From Nocardia blacklockiae (GTDB taxonomy: Bacteria > Actinomycetota > Actinomycetes > Mycobacteriales > Mycobacteriaceae), in assembly GCF_015477355.1 (NCBI RefSeq), contig NZ_JADLRJ010000003.1:186001-250000 (forward strand): DNA of 64,000 nt, written 5' to 3'. Shown one piece after another: positions 7,934 through 16,269 of this stretch (the first letter of the stretch is position 1; each line of letters begins with the position of its first letter). The position numbers and the translations under genes are program-made. The notes beneath the pieces are model-generated. The model was not told where the DNA came from, ran no database searches, and saw nothing but the letters and a program-made list of their open reading frames with translations.

Positions 7934-9814
7934 TCAGGGTTGCCGGGTGCGGCGCACCAGCACCACCACGACCACCAGGATCACCACGACCACACCCGCG
8001 CCGAACGCGGTGATCAGCAGCCACACCTGCGACACGTCGTCGGTCGCCGTGGCGGAAGCGCCGCCGGGCGTGGGCTTCTCGAATCCGGCGCCGTCGTTCG
8101 GGTCGGCGGCGGGATACGCCGACGGCGGCCCGGACTCGGCGGTGCCGGTGACATCGACCTCCAGCTGGACCGGGACCGGACCGGCCTTGCCCTCGTCGTG
8201 GATCGGCGGGCCCAGCGCGACCGCGATGTAGTACCACCCGGACAGGGCGGCGTCGCGGATCTTGCTGTCGTCGGCCGTGCGGTTGGCGTAGCGGACCGGC
8301 GCGGTGGCTAGGGCGGGTTTGTTGCTCGGCAGCACCGTTTCCTGGCCGGTGTAGGACGTGGTGTCGGAGGTGATCTCCTTGCGGTACGGGGCGTAGAGGG
8401 TGGTGTTGACGTTGGAGATGTACTCGACGCCGTGCTCCGGGGTCGCGGCGTAGCGGACCCGGTAGGCCAGCCCCTGCCCCCACTCCAATTTCACCCGGTA
8501 GAAGACGAATTCGCCGCGCTGCAGGGTGTCGGAGTACTTCCCGGAGCCGGCCAGCGGGGCCGCCACGTTGAACGATCCGCCTCCGCTCACCGGGGTCGCC
8601 GCGCCACCGGGGTCGTGGAACGCGGCCTCCGCGGTCGCGGCGGGTGCGCCGGAGTCCGAAACCTTGGGCTCCACACCGACATTCATCTCCAGCGACAGGG
8701 TCTCGGGCGCGTTGTCGGCGACCCGAGCCCACTCCAGGCTGAAGTAGTAGCGGCCACCGCCCTTGCAGTTGTCCTGTCCGCCACCGGTTTTCGGTTCGGT
8801 GGCGCCCTTCCACGCCTTCGCGACGGTCAGCGTGACGCCGTCGGAGGACCGGGTGGCCTGCTCGCTCTCGTAGGCGTGGCAGTCCTGGCCCTCCGCGCCG
8901 TAGACGCGCACGGCGAGGCTGTTGTTGGCGAACGTCGAGTCGCCGCCGCGCGGAAACGACACCGTCCCACTGAAATACGCGGTCGCGCCGTCGGGCACGT
9001 CCACCGCGTAGTAGCGCGGCGTCTTGCGGCCGAGGGTGTCGAGGTACTGCCCGGGCGCGGCCACCGGGGCGTCGCGGTAGGCGGGCGTGCCCTCGATGCG
9101 CACGCCGGCCGGCGTGTAGTTGCGCAGCGCCGTGGCGCTGACGCGGGGCAGCACCTGTTCGAGGATCTTGCCGTCGGCGGCGTCGGTGTAGGTGCCGCCG
9201 GTGGTCTGCGCCACGCAGGAGAGCTGCGCCCGCGCGGCCTCGTCGACGCCGAAACCGATGGCGTGCACCATGATCCGGTTGCCCTGCCGGCTCAGCTCCC
9301 GGGCCACCTCGCACGGATCCGGCGGCGCGCAGGTGTCGATCCCGTCGGAGACCAGCACGATCGACCGCGGTCCGCTGCTCGGCAGCGCCTGGGCCGCGGT
9401 GCGCAGCGCGGCGCCGATCGGGGTGTATCCGCTCGGGGTGATCCCGTCGACCGCGCGGGTGAGCGCCGATTTGTCGAGGGCGTCGGGCGCGCGGAGCACC
9501 TGCACGTCGCGGCAGCCCGCGCTCTTCTCGGCGTCCGCGGAACCGGTGCCCGTGCCGTACACCGAGAGCCCGACCTTCGACGCGGCCGGCGCGGCGGTGA
9601 CGAAGGCGCGCACCGCCTCCTTGGCCGCGTCCATCTTCGTGCCGCCGCCGGGATCGGTCGCCAGCATCGAGCCGGAGGCGTCGAGCACCAGCATCGTCGG
9701 CGCGTACGCGGGTGCGGCCCCGGGGGATTGCTGTGCCGTCGCGGGCGCGGCCGCGGGCAGTACACCGATTACCCCCGCGGCGATCACTCCGATGATTTTC
9801 GCCAAACCCGACAC
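7934..9814 (-). CDS. Secreted, C-terminally anchored von Willebrand factor A domain protein
   Basis: A 626-residue surface protein. It has a hydrophobic signal segment (IIGVIAAGVIGVLPAAAPATAQ, about 7-28), then a VWA domain beginning at MLVLDASGSM with the metal-binding DxSxS site at 45-49 and the strand RSIVLVSDGIDTC. A long beta-rich region follows. One hydrophobic helix near the C-terminus (VWLLITAFGAGVVVVILVVV) is followed by a basic tail, so most of the protein should lie outside the membrane. The GTG at 9814 gives a normal signal peptide; an ATG at 9925 in the same frame would add 37 residues. It converges with the fusion gene and diverges from the small secreted protein. Role: probably adhesion or envelope assembly. 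Confidence 0.88.
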   Translation of the reverse strand: MSGLAKIIGVIAAGVIGVLPAAAPATAQQSPGAAPAYAPTMLVLDASGSMLATDPGGGTKMDAAKEAVRAFVTAAPAASKVGLSVYGTGTGSADAEKSAGCRDVQVLRAPDALDKSALTRAVDGITPSGYTPIGAALRTAAQALPSSGPRSIVLVSDGIDTCAPPDPCEVARELSRQGNRIMVHAIGFGVDEAARAQLSCVAQTTGGTYTDAADGKILEQVLPRVSATALRNYTPAGVRIEGTPAYRDAPVAAPGQYLDTLGRKTPRYYAVDVPDGATAYFSGTVSFPRGGDSTFANNSLAVRVYGAEGQDCHAYESEQATRSSDGVTLTVAKAWKGATEPKTGGGQDNCKGGGRYYFSLEWARVADNAPETLSLEMNVGVEPKVSDSGAPAATAEAAFHDPGGAATPVSGGGSFNVAAPLAGSGKYSDTLQRGEFVFYRVKLEWGQGLAYRVRYAATPEHGVEYISNVNTTLYAPYRKEITSDTTSYTGQETVLPSNKPALATAPVRYANRTADDSKIRDAALSGWYYIAVALGPPIHDEGKAGPVPVQLEVDVTGTAESGPPSAYPAADPNDGAGFEKPTPGGASATATDDVSQVWLLITAFGAGVVVVILVVVVVLVRRTRQP

Positions 9815-9985
9815 GCTGACCGAACTCCGTTCTGCTGCGGCCGCACAATTCGCGGATGTCGCGGTGCGGCGGTCGCTGGACTCTACTGCATCTTTCGGCC
9901 GGACAACTGTGCGCAACCTAGCCATATCGCTACGATCGCAATACTTTTCCGAACGGGAGTTATGCGAACGAGGGGAGTTTCGACG

Positions 9986-10510
9986 ATGAAACGTATGGTG
10001 CTGGGTGTCGCGGCCGCCGCCGTGCTCGGCGCGGGCGCGGCGGTCGCCGCCCCCGCCTCGGCCGATGCGGGTGATCCGTGTCAGCTGGGTTGGTCGAATG
10101 TCGGCCCGCGCACGTGCGTCAAGAACGATTTCCGGCTGAGTCCTGTTCTCACACTTGGGAACGGCGTGTGTGCCGGGGTGTTGCAAACCGGCGGCAGCGC
10201 ATTCGACGGACCGCTCTATCAGTATTCCGAGGCGCCCGGCGCCGAACATTCCGTCGTCCTGCGGATCACCCAGGGATTCTCGCCGGTGGGCGAATGGGGA
10301 CCGCAGTTGCTGGCGTGTGACGTGACGGCCGTCCTCGATTGGCACAATCTGGACACCGGCGCGACGGGCAGCGTCAGCCGTTTCATCCCGGCCGGGCAGC
10401 GGCTGTCGGCGGCGATCCTGGTGGCGGACACCGGCCCGGGCCGGGTGCGGCTCACCCTGCGCACCGACCGGCCGAACGTGCCGGCCGCGGCGGAGGTCTT
10501 CGTGCCGTAG
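9986..10510 (+). CDS. Small secreted protein, paralogue of the gene at 35974
   Basis: A 174-residue exported protein with a classical signal peptide (VLGVAAAAVLGAGAAVAAPASADA), cleaved after about residue 27. The mature part contains cysteines at CQLGW, TCVKN, GVCAG and ACDVT. No known domain is recognised. Its C-terminal half aligns by eye with the secreted protein encoded at 35974-36420: both share NLDTGA, a variable loop, GRV and RPN/RLH-xPAAxxE at the end. The ATG has AGGGGAG 8 bases upstream. It is divergent from the VWA protein across 171 bp and ends 4 bp before the convergent SLATT-type gene. Confidence 0.85.
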   Translation: MKRMVLGVAAAAVLGAGAAVAAPASADAGDPCQLGWSNVGPRTCVKNDFRLSPVLTLGNGVCAGVLQTGGSAFDGPLYQYSEAPGAEHSVVLRITQGFSPVGEWGPQLLACDVTAVLDWHNLDTGATGSVSRFIPAGQRLSAAILVADTGPGRVRLTLRTDRPNVPAAAEVFVP

Positions 10511-10514
10511 CGGC

Positions 10515-11066
10515 TCACCGCTGCGGCGGGTCCGCCGTCTCCTCGTTGCGTTCCCGCACCGCCGCCTGGGTGCGGCGCAGCGAGGTCCACGCCTCGAGGT
10601 CCTCCTCGAGAATCTCGTTCAGCTCCCGCATGGTCTCGCGGGCGAGCACGTCGCGGTCCTCCCCGGTGGCCTGCCGCAGTTCGGTGCTGCGCAACAGGGT
10701 TTGCAACTGGCCGAGGATGACGCTGCGCTGCACCCACATCTCGCGGTGCCGGTACAGGCCGTCCCAGGCGGTGATCACGCCGATCGACGCCGCGAGCCCG
10801 GTGCTGAGCAGGCCGAGCCACGGCGCGTCGTAGACGGCGATGGCCGTGCCGAGCACCGCGATGAGCCCGTTGGCCACGGCCGTCCAGACCACGACCTGCT
10901 TGGCCCGCGTCTTCACCACGAACCGCGACCGTTCGTACTCGTCGCGGAACAGGTGCAGGTAGTGCAGGCTGATCCCGAGCGGATCGGCGTCCGGGGGCGG
11001 CGACTGGGGACTGTGCAGCCCGGTGGAATGCGCGGGGGTCTGCTCGCTGCGGAGCCATCGCCACAT
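10515..11066 (-). CDS. Two-TM SLATT/DUF4231-type membrane protein
   Basis: A 183-residue protein with two close transmembrane helices (about 58-79 and 83-103) joined by a very short loop, preceded by the amphipathic segment LHYLHLFRDEYERSRFVV and followed by a long charged helix (DGLYRHREMWVQRSVILGQL onward). This layout matches the SLATT superfamily, including DUF4231: two-TM proteins predicted to form membrane pores as effectors of nucleotide-signalled or other conflict systems. No cyclic-nucleotide synthase is next to it. It is divergent from a RES/Xre toxin-antitoxin pair, with a 146-bp shared intergenic region. Family assignment is from topology and residue pattern, so moderate. Confidence 0.65.
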   Translation of the reverse strand: MWRWLRSEQTPAHSTGLHSPQSPPPDADPLGISLHYLHLFRDEYERSRFVVKTRAKQVVVWTAVANGLIAVLGTAIAVYDAPWLGLLSTGLAASIGVITAWDGLYRHREMWVQRSVILGQLQTLLRSTELRQATGEDRDVLARETMRELNEILEEDLEAWTSLRRTQAAVRERNEETADPPQR

Positions 11067-11212
11067 AGAGAAACAGCCGTTCGACGAGAGATTTCGGGGA
11101 CTTCGGCGGGGAGTTACGGTAGCACGAATGGTTGCATTTAGGTGGTATGGCCTTTAGGATTGCCTGGTCGGCTCCCCGGGAGCCGTCTCGTGCGGCGAAG
11201 GGTTGTGACAAC

Positions 11213-11596
11213 ATGGCAGTTCCCAACGGAGCGATCACCAGTCATGTGGAGACGGCGCGCCTGCGGCCCTCGGAGCTCGCGCGGCAGCTGGTCCAGCATC
11301 TGGGGCCCACCCTGGTGGCATTGGTCGCCGGGGTGCGCGACCGCAAGCTGCCGCACAAGTGGGCGCACGCCGACGGCCCCCGCCCGCGCGACGCGGCGCT
11401 GGCCCGGTTGCAGGTCGCGCACCGCTGCTGGATCCTGCTCGCCACGGCCGAGAGCGAGGATGTCGCGCGCTCGTGGTTCATCGGCGCCAACCCGCGGTTG
11501 GGCGAGGAATCCCCGGCGGTCGCCATCCGCGAGGGTCGTTACGCCGAAGTGATCGCTGCCGCAGTCGCTTTCGTCGACGGCTCCGGCAACAACTGA
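11213..11596 (+). CDS. Xre/MbcA/ParS-type antitoxin of a RES-domain toxin
   Basis: A 127-residue protein. The C-terminal part is diagnostic: ARSWFIGANPRLGEESPAVA followed by IREGRYAEVIAAAVAFVDG. It matches the C-terminal domain of Xre-MbcA-ParS antitoxins, in which a WL-xxxNP-LGG-SP-E--I-EGR-xEV pattern sits at the end and reaches into the toxin active site. The N-terminal region would form the HTH, though it is weakly recognisable. AAGGG precedes the ATG. The RES-domain gene follows 78 bp downstream in the same direction, the usual antitoxin-first order, and the pair should be autoregulated. Confidence 0.8.
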   Translation: MAVPNGAITSHVETARLRPSELARQLVQHLGPTLVALVAGVRDRKLPHKWAHADGPRPRDAALARLQVAHRCWILLATAESEDVARSWFIGANPRLGEESPAVAIREGRYAEVIAAAVAFVDGSGNN

Positions 11597-11674
11597 ATGG
11601 CAGCACGATTTTCCCCTCCATTAAGCTCTACTCCTGCAAGAGGATTGGGGCCCGGCCGGTGAGGGGAATTCTTC

Positions 11675-12484
11675 GTGTCCATCAGGGAGGTCAGGCGCTC
11701 CAGTGCCCGGCGGACCTGTTCCAAGACGGGCCTGGTGCTCGTCCCCTCGGCCAGCCGTGAGGTCTACCGGCTCGCGAAACCTTCCTACGGCCCGCTCAAT
11801 CCGCTGCTGCGCGGACTGACCACCGACGCCTCCACCGCCACCTGGAACCGCTACGACGTCGCCGGCCAGCAGACGGTGTACGCCGCCGACACCGAGGAGG
11901 GCGCGTACGGCGAACTGCTCGCCCCGCTCAAGCCCACGCTGCCGGTGGCGGCGGCGAAGTATTTCGACGACGTCGGCCCCGACACCGAGATCGACTCGCT
12001 GATCCGCGAGGAGTGGGAGAACGCGGGTTACCGGGCGCCGCGCGAGATCGATCTGACGTGGCTGAGCGAGTACCGGCTGTATCGAATCACGTTGCCCACC
12101 ATGGGCTGGTTCATCGATATCGAGGCCGCGTCGAGTCTGGCGGCGATCGCGAAATATCCGCCGCCGAGCCTGGTGGAGCGGGGTGTCGGCGAGGTCAGCG
12201 TCGCCGAACTGCGCGGCAGCGACCGCTCGCTGACCACGGCCATCGCCACCCGGCTGTGGCCGATCACGCTCGACGACGACAGCCTCGCGCACGGCATCCT
12301 CTACGGCTCCCGGCACGGCAGCGAATGGAACTGCTGGGCGATCTGGTTGCGCCGCTCCCGCCGCGTGCGGTCGACCAAGGGACTCGTCGCCACCGCCGAC
12401 GGCGGCGTCGAAGTGCTTCCGCCCGCGATCAATCCGCCGCTGGAGGCCATCCTGACCACCTACGACCTGACCGGAACCTGGTAG
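11675..12484 (+). CDS. RES-domain toxin (putative NAD+-degrading enzyme)
   Basis: A 269-residue RES-domain protein. Key features are REVYRLAKP (29-36), the WNRYDVAGQQTVYAADTEE stretch with conserved Arg59, Tyr60 and Tyr69, Glu80 in AYGELL, and the C-terminal GILYGSRHGSEWNCWAIW with Ser212 and Asn219. RES toxins such as mycobacterial MbcT consume NAD+ and stop growth unless bound by the Xre-type antitoxin. This one is longer than the 150-190 residues typical of the family because of an insert at about 95-180. GTG at 11675 follows GAGGGGAA by 7 bases. All the arginine, tyrosine, glutamate and serine positions expected for activity appear present. Confidence 0.8.
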   Translation: MSIREVRRSSARRTCSKTGLVLVPSASREVYRLAKPSYGPLNPLLRGLTTDASTATWNRYDVAGQQTVYAADTEEGAYGELLAPLKPTLPVAAAKYFDDVGPDTEIDSLIREEWENAGYRAPREIDLTWLSEYRLYRITLPTMGWFIDIEAASSLAAIAKYPPPSLVERGVGEVSVAELRGSDRSLTTAIATRLWPITLDDDSLAHGILYGSRHGSEWNCWAIWLRRSRRVRSTKGLVATADGGVEVLPPAINPPLEAILTTYDLTGTW

Positions 12485-12496
12485 CGGCGGCCGCGG

Positions 12497-13411
12497 TCAG
12501 TCCTGGTGCACGACCATGACCGGGCAGTGCGCCTGCTGGACCAGGGACTGGCTGGTCGAGCCGAGCAGCAGTCCGCGGAACCCGCCGCGGCCCCGGCTGC
12601 CCACCACGAGCAACTGCGCCGAACGCGACCACCCGATGAGGCGATCGCGCGGCCCGGACAGGTAGGCCTTGCGGACCACGACGACATCGGGATACCGGTC
12701 CTGGCAGCGAGTCAGCTGTTCCTGCAGGGTGCGGTGGGCCTCGGCCTCGGTCATGTCGTCGAGTTCGGGCATGGTGCCGGGCAGGCCGCCCACGGGCAGA
12801 TCGCTCCAGGCGTGCACGGCGACCAGCGGCACGCCGCGGGCGTCGGCCTCGGCGAAGGCCACCCGCACCGCGGCCTGACCGGCCGGGTTGCCGTCCACCC
12901 CGACCACCACCGGTTGCGCCGCGGGTTCGGACGCGTTCTCCTCCTCGCCGCGCACGACGACGATCGCGCCGTGCCCGTGCGCGACGACGGCGATGAGCGT
13001 CGAGCCCAGCCGGGTCAGCGCCCCGCCGGAGCCGGAGACGCCGAGCACCACCAGGTGGGCGTCGCGGGACTGCTCGATCAGCACCCGGGCGGCGCCGGCG
13101 TCGGCGATCTCGGTATCGATGTCCAGGCCGGGCGCGACCTCGCGAGCCAGGGCGACCGCCGCGCCCACGCAGTCGGCGCCCTTCTGTCGCAGCGTGTCCA
13201 GCACGCCGGGCGAGCCGAGCTGGTCCGAGCCGAGCAGCAGTCCGGTGGTGCCCAGGCCGAGGCCGTGCACGATTCGCAGTGTGTGCCCGCGCGCGGCGGC
13301 GGTGCGCGCCGCCCAGCGCACGGCGTGCTGCGCGGCCCTCGACCCGTCCACGCCGACGACCACCGGCCCGGGCGGTCGCGGGTCTGCGGTGGGGTGGTCG
13401 CCAGGTGTCAT
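12497..13411 (-). CDS. Universal stress protein, tandem UspA domains
   Basis: A 304-residue protein with two UspA domains in a row. Each starts with the VVVGVDGS/N strand (about residues 18 and 152) and ends with a nucleotide-binding loop: LVVLGVSGSGG in the first and LLVVGSRGRGGFRGLLLGST in the second. The second matches the ATP-binding motif G-2x-G-9x-G(S/T); the first is degenerate. In mycobacteria such proteins are induced under hypoxia or stress and modulate growth. Start by ATG at 13411 with GGAAGGA upstream. It ends 12 bp from the convergent RES toxin gene. A 17-bp palindrome lies about 150 bp upstream of the start. Confidence 0.93.
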   Translation of the reverse strand: MTPGDHPTADPRPPGPVVVGVDGSRAAQHAVRWAARTAAARGHTLRIVHGLGLGTTGLLLGSDQLGSPGVLDTLRQKGADCVGAAVALAREVAPGLDIDTEIADAGAARVLIEQSRDAHLVVLGVSGSGGALTRLGSTLIAVVAHGHGAIVVVRGEEENASEPAAQPVVVGVDGNPAGQAAVRVAFAEADARGVPLVAVHAWSDLPVGGLPGTMPELDDMTEAEAHRTLQEQLTRCQDRYPDVVVVRKAYLSGPRDRLIGWSRSAQLLVVGSRGRGGFRGLLLGSTSQSLVQQAHCPVMVVHQD

Positions 13412-13559
13412 CGAGCGTCCTTCCGGTCGTGGCGGGTGGCGCCGGGAAGGATCGCGCGCGGTACCCCGTCCTCCCTGTTCGCCTCGCACCGCGGATGGTA
13501 GCCCGAAATGTGCTGAGGGTGTTGGAAGTATCGAACCGGAGTGGTTGTCGACCTCGATT

Positions 13560-13576
13560 TCACCCGCAGCGGGTGA
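13560..13576. repeat. 17-bp perfect palindrome, copy 1 (TCACCCGC-A-GCGGGTGA)
   Basis: Two 8-bp arms around a single A. The identical 17 bp, plus one flanking base on the left and two on the right (20 bases in all), recurs at 62900-62916. This copy lies in the 221-bp gap upstream of the universal stress gene and downstream of the flavoprotein gene. A one-base loop makes an RNA hairpin terminator unlikely; a protein-binding dyad is more plausible. Confidence 0.6.
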
Positions 13577-13632
13577 GGAGAGGGAAATCGCTCTCGATCG
13601 CCACAGTGTTGCGGACGGTCGTCGGTCGTCCG

Positions 13633-15012
13633 TCAGGCGCGGGCGTCCCGGCGGACCGCGCCCACCGCCTTGCGCGCGGCCACCAGCACCGGATCCCAGA
13701 CCGGGGAAAACGGTGGGGCGTAACCCAGGTCGAGGGCCACCATCTGTTCCACGGTCATCCGGGTGGTCAGGGCCACGGCCGCGATATCGATGCGCTTGCC
13801 CGCGCCCTCGCGGCCGACGATCTGGACGCCGAGCAGCCGGCCGGTGCGGCGCTCGGCGAGCATCTTCACCGTCATGGGCGCCGCGCCGGGGAAATACCCG
13901 GCGCGACTGGTGGATTCGATCAGCACGGTGACGAATTGCAAGCCGACCGCGCGAGCGTCCCTCTCGCGCAAGCCCGTTCGGGCGACCTCGAGATCGCAGA
14001 CCTTGCTCACGGCGGTGCCGACCACGCCGGGGAAGGTGGCGTAGTCGCCGCCGACCCCGGACCCGATGATCTGGCCGTGCTTGTTGGCGTGGGTGCCCAG
14101 CGGGATGTGCCGCTCGGAGCCGGAGACCAGGTCCAGCACCTCCACGCAGTCGCCGCCCGCCCAGATGTCGTCGTGGCCACGCACCCGCATGGCCTGATCG
14201 GTGAGCAGGCCGCCGGACGCGCCGAGCGGTAGTCCGGCGGCGCGCGCGAGTTCGGTGGCCGGGCGCACGCCGAGGCCGAGCACCACGACGTCGGCGGGAT
14301 ACTCCTCCTCGCCCGCGACGACCGCCCGCACCCGGCCTTCCGCATCGGTGCGGATGGCCGTCGCCTCGGTGTCGCCGACCACCCGAATGCCCATGCCCTG
14401 CATGGCCTTCCGGATCAGCACGCCCATGTCCGGGTCCAGGGTGGACATCGGTTCGACGCCGCGGTTGAGCATGGTGACCTGGTAGCCGCGATTGATCAGC
14501 GCCTCCGCCATCTCGACGCCGATGTAGCCCGCGCCCACCACCACGGCGCGGCGGCCCTGGGTCGAGTCCAGGGTGTCGATGAGGGCCTGGCCGTCGTCGA
14601 GTGTCTGCACGCCGTGCACCCCGGCGGCGTCGATGCCCGGCAGCGGCGGGCGGATCGGAGCCGCGCCGGTGGCGATCACGAGCTTGTCGTAGCCGGTCCA
14701 GGACTCCTCGCCGCTCTCCTCGTCGCGCGTGCGGACGCGGCGGCCGGAGACATCGATCTCCAGCGCCGTCGTCCGCAGTCGCAGATCGATGTCGCGCGCG
14801 CGGTGCTCCTCGGGTGTGCGGGCGATCAGGTCGTCGCGGTGCTCGACGTCGCCGCCCACCCAATAGGGGATGCCGCACGCCGAATACGAGGTGAAATGCC
14901 CGCGTTCGAAGACCACGATCTCGAGGTCGGCCGCCTGCTTCAGCCGCCGGGCCTGCGACGCCGCCGCCATCCCGGCCGCGTCCCCGCCGATGACCACCAC
15001 ACGTTCGCTCAT
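13633..15012 (-). CDS. FAD-dependent pyridine nucleotide-disulfide oxidoreductase, CoA-disulfide-reductase-like
   Basis: A 459-residue flavoprotein. Residues 4-15 hold the FAD dinucleotide fold (VVVIGGDAAGMAAA), and SYSACGIPYW places a single redox cysteine at Cys46, the position of the catalytic Cys in CoA-disulfide reductase and NADH oxidase relatives. The NAD(P)H fold is AVVVGAGYIGVEMAEAL, the second FAD motif is DDIWAGGDCVE, and a C-terminal dimerisation domain follows. Such enzymes reduce CoA disulfide, persulfides or oxygen. The ATG at 15012 gives a compact N-terminus. The universal stress gene follows after 221 bp, too far to assume an operon. Confidence 0.9.
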   Translation of the reverse strand: MSERVVVIGGDAAGMAAASQARRLKQAADLEIVVFERGHFTSYSACGIPYWVGGDVEHRDDLIARTPEEHRARDIDLRLRTTALEIDVSGRRVRTRDEESGEESWTGYDKLVIATGAAPIRPPLPGIDAAGVHGVQTLDDGQALIDTLDSTQGRRAVVVGAGYIGVEMAEALINRGYQVTMLNRGVEPMSTLDPDMGVLIRKAMQGMGIRVVGDTEATAIRTDAEGRVRAVVAGEEEYPADVVVLGLGVRPATELARAAGLPLGASGGLLTDQAMRVRGHDDIWAGGDCVEVLDLVSGSERHIPLGTHANKHGQIIGSGVGGDYATFPGVVGTAVSKVCDLEVARTGLRERDARAVGLQFVTVLIESTSRAGYFPGAAPMTVKMLAERRTGRLLGVQIVGREGAGKRIDIAAVALTTRMTVEQMVALDLGYAPPFSPVWDPVLVAARKAVGAVRRDARA

Positions 15013-15185
15013 GCCGGTTACGTTACGAGGCCGCCGCCCGACGCGAGCGGGACGGCCCGGCCACCAGCTCGAGAGCCAATTCTCCGAAACTGTCCACCAG
15101 CCTGTGGAACTCGTTCTAGATTCGGGGCATCGCCGACACGGTTGCCGCATTGCTCCATGCCCCCGGCGACGGCTACGAGGTGACG

Positions 15186-16241
15186 ATGACGAACGATATC
15201 CCCACCAGCGCAGCGGAACTCACACCGGCGTGGCTCACCGGGCTGCTGCGGTCGGCCGGGCACGACGTGGTCGTCGACGGGGTCGAGGCGACACCGGTCG
15301 GGTCGGGACAGATGGCGGGCAGCTACCGGCTCGCGCTGCGCTACCGCGGCGCGACCGACTTGCCCGCGCGGATGGTCGCCAAGCTCGCCACGGGCAATGC
15401 CGACCAACGCCGGTTCGGTTCCGGCGCTTTCCGCAACGAGGTGCTGTTCTATCGCACCCTGGCCGCCACCGTCCGGGTGCCGCTGGCGCGCTGCCACGCT
15501 GCCGTCGCCTCGGACAGCGGCAGCGAATTCGTCTTGCTGCTCGACGATCTCGCGCCCGCCGTGCAAGGTGATCAGATCGCCGGTTGCGGCGTCGCGCAGG
15601 CGCGGGCGGTGGCCGTCGCCGCGGCGGGACTGCACGGGCCGCGCTGGTGCGACCCGACGCTGCTCGCCGAGCCCGGAATGGCGCTGCCGACTGCCGCGGA
15701 CCGGGAGCTGATGGACTCGGTGCTCGCCCCGATGACCGACGCGTTCCGGGACCGGTTCGCCGACCGGCTGAGCCGGGCCGAATCGGCGACGCTCGACTGG
15801 CTGGTGGACACCGCCGGCGACTGGCTGGTGGCGCCCGTGCGGCATTTCGCGCTGCTGCACGGCGATCTGCGGGTCGACAACGTGATGTTCGGCCCCGACG
15901 GGTCGGTGACGATCATCGACTGGCAGACCATCACCCCCGGACAACCCTTGCGCGACATCGCCTTCCTGCTGGCGACCAGCCTCCCGACCCCCGACCGCCG
16001 CGCCCACGAACGCGCCATCGTCGCCGACTACCACGCCGCCCTGACCCGGCACGGCGTCACGGACTACCCCTTCGACGACTGCTGGCGCGACTACGCCGCC
16101 GCCCTGGTCCAGGCCCCGCTCATCATCGTCTTCGGCTGCGCCGCAGCCCAACCCACCCCCCGCGGCGACCACATGTTCCACACCATGCTCACCCGCACCG
16201 CCGCCACCATCACCGACCTCCTCCCCAACACCTTGCGCTGA
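15186..16241 (+). CDS. Aminoglycoside-phosphotransferase-fold small-molecule kinase
   Basis: A 351-residue protein with the APH/ecdysteroid-kinase-like fold. The catalytic loop is LLHGDLRVDNVMF and the metal-binding segment is VTIIDWQTI, about 20 residues later, both complete. An N-terminal lobe with GSGQMAGSYRL and ARMVAKLATG (ATP lysine) precedes it. Closest in style to the EcKinase-like/DUF1679 group, common in actinomycetes with unknown small-molecule substrates rather than proven antibiotic resistance. The ATG at 15186 has GAGG five bases upstream; an earlier in-frame ATG at 15150 lacks one. It converges with the MFS gene, 28 bp apart. Confidence 0.85.
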   Translation: MTNDIPTSAAELTPAWLTGLLRSAGHDVVVDGVEATPVGSGQMAGSYRLALRYRGATDLPARMVAKLATGNADQRRFGSGAFRNEVLFYRTLAATVRVPLARCHAAVASDSGSEFVLLLDDLAPAVQGDQIAGCGVAQARAVAVAAAGLHGPRWCDPTLLAEPGMALPTAADRELMDSVLAPMTDAFRDRFADRLSRAESATLDWLVDTAGDWLVAPVRHFALLHGDLRVDNVMFGPDGSVTIIDWQTITPGQPLRDIAFLLATSLPTPDRRAHERAIVADYHAALTRHGVTDYPFDDCWRDYAAALVQAPLIIVFGCAAAQPTPRGDHMFHTMLTRTAATITDLLPNTLR

Positions 16242-16269
16242 CCACGGGTCGGCGCGGCCCGGTGCCGCC

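Noticed and set aside
13560-13576. Palindrome read as an intrinsic terminator
   Set aside because: A single-base loop cannot form a stable RNA hairpin of the usual kind, there is no U-run, and the second copy lies at a promoter rather than a gene end.
13412-14878. Long minus-strand frame joining the universal stress protein to sequence over the flavoprotein
   Set aside because: Only the part from 13411 down has UspA motifs; the remainder is low-complexity antiphase sequence of the real flavoprotein gene.
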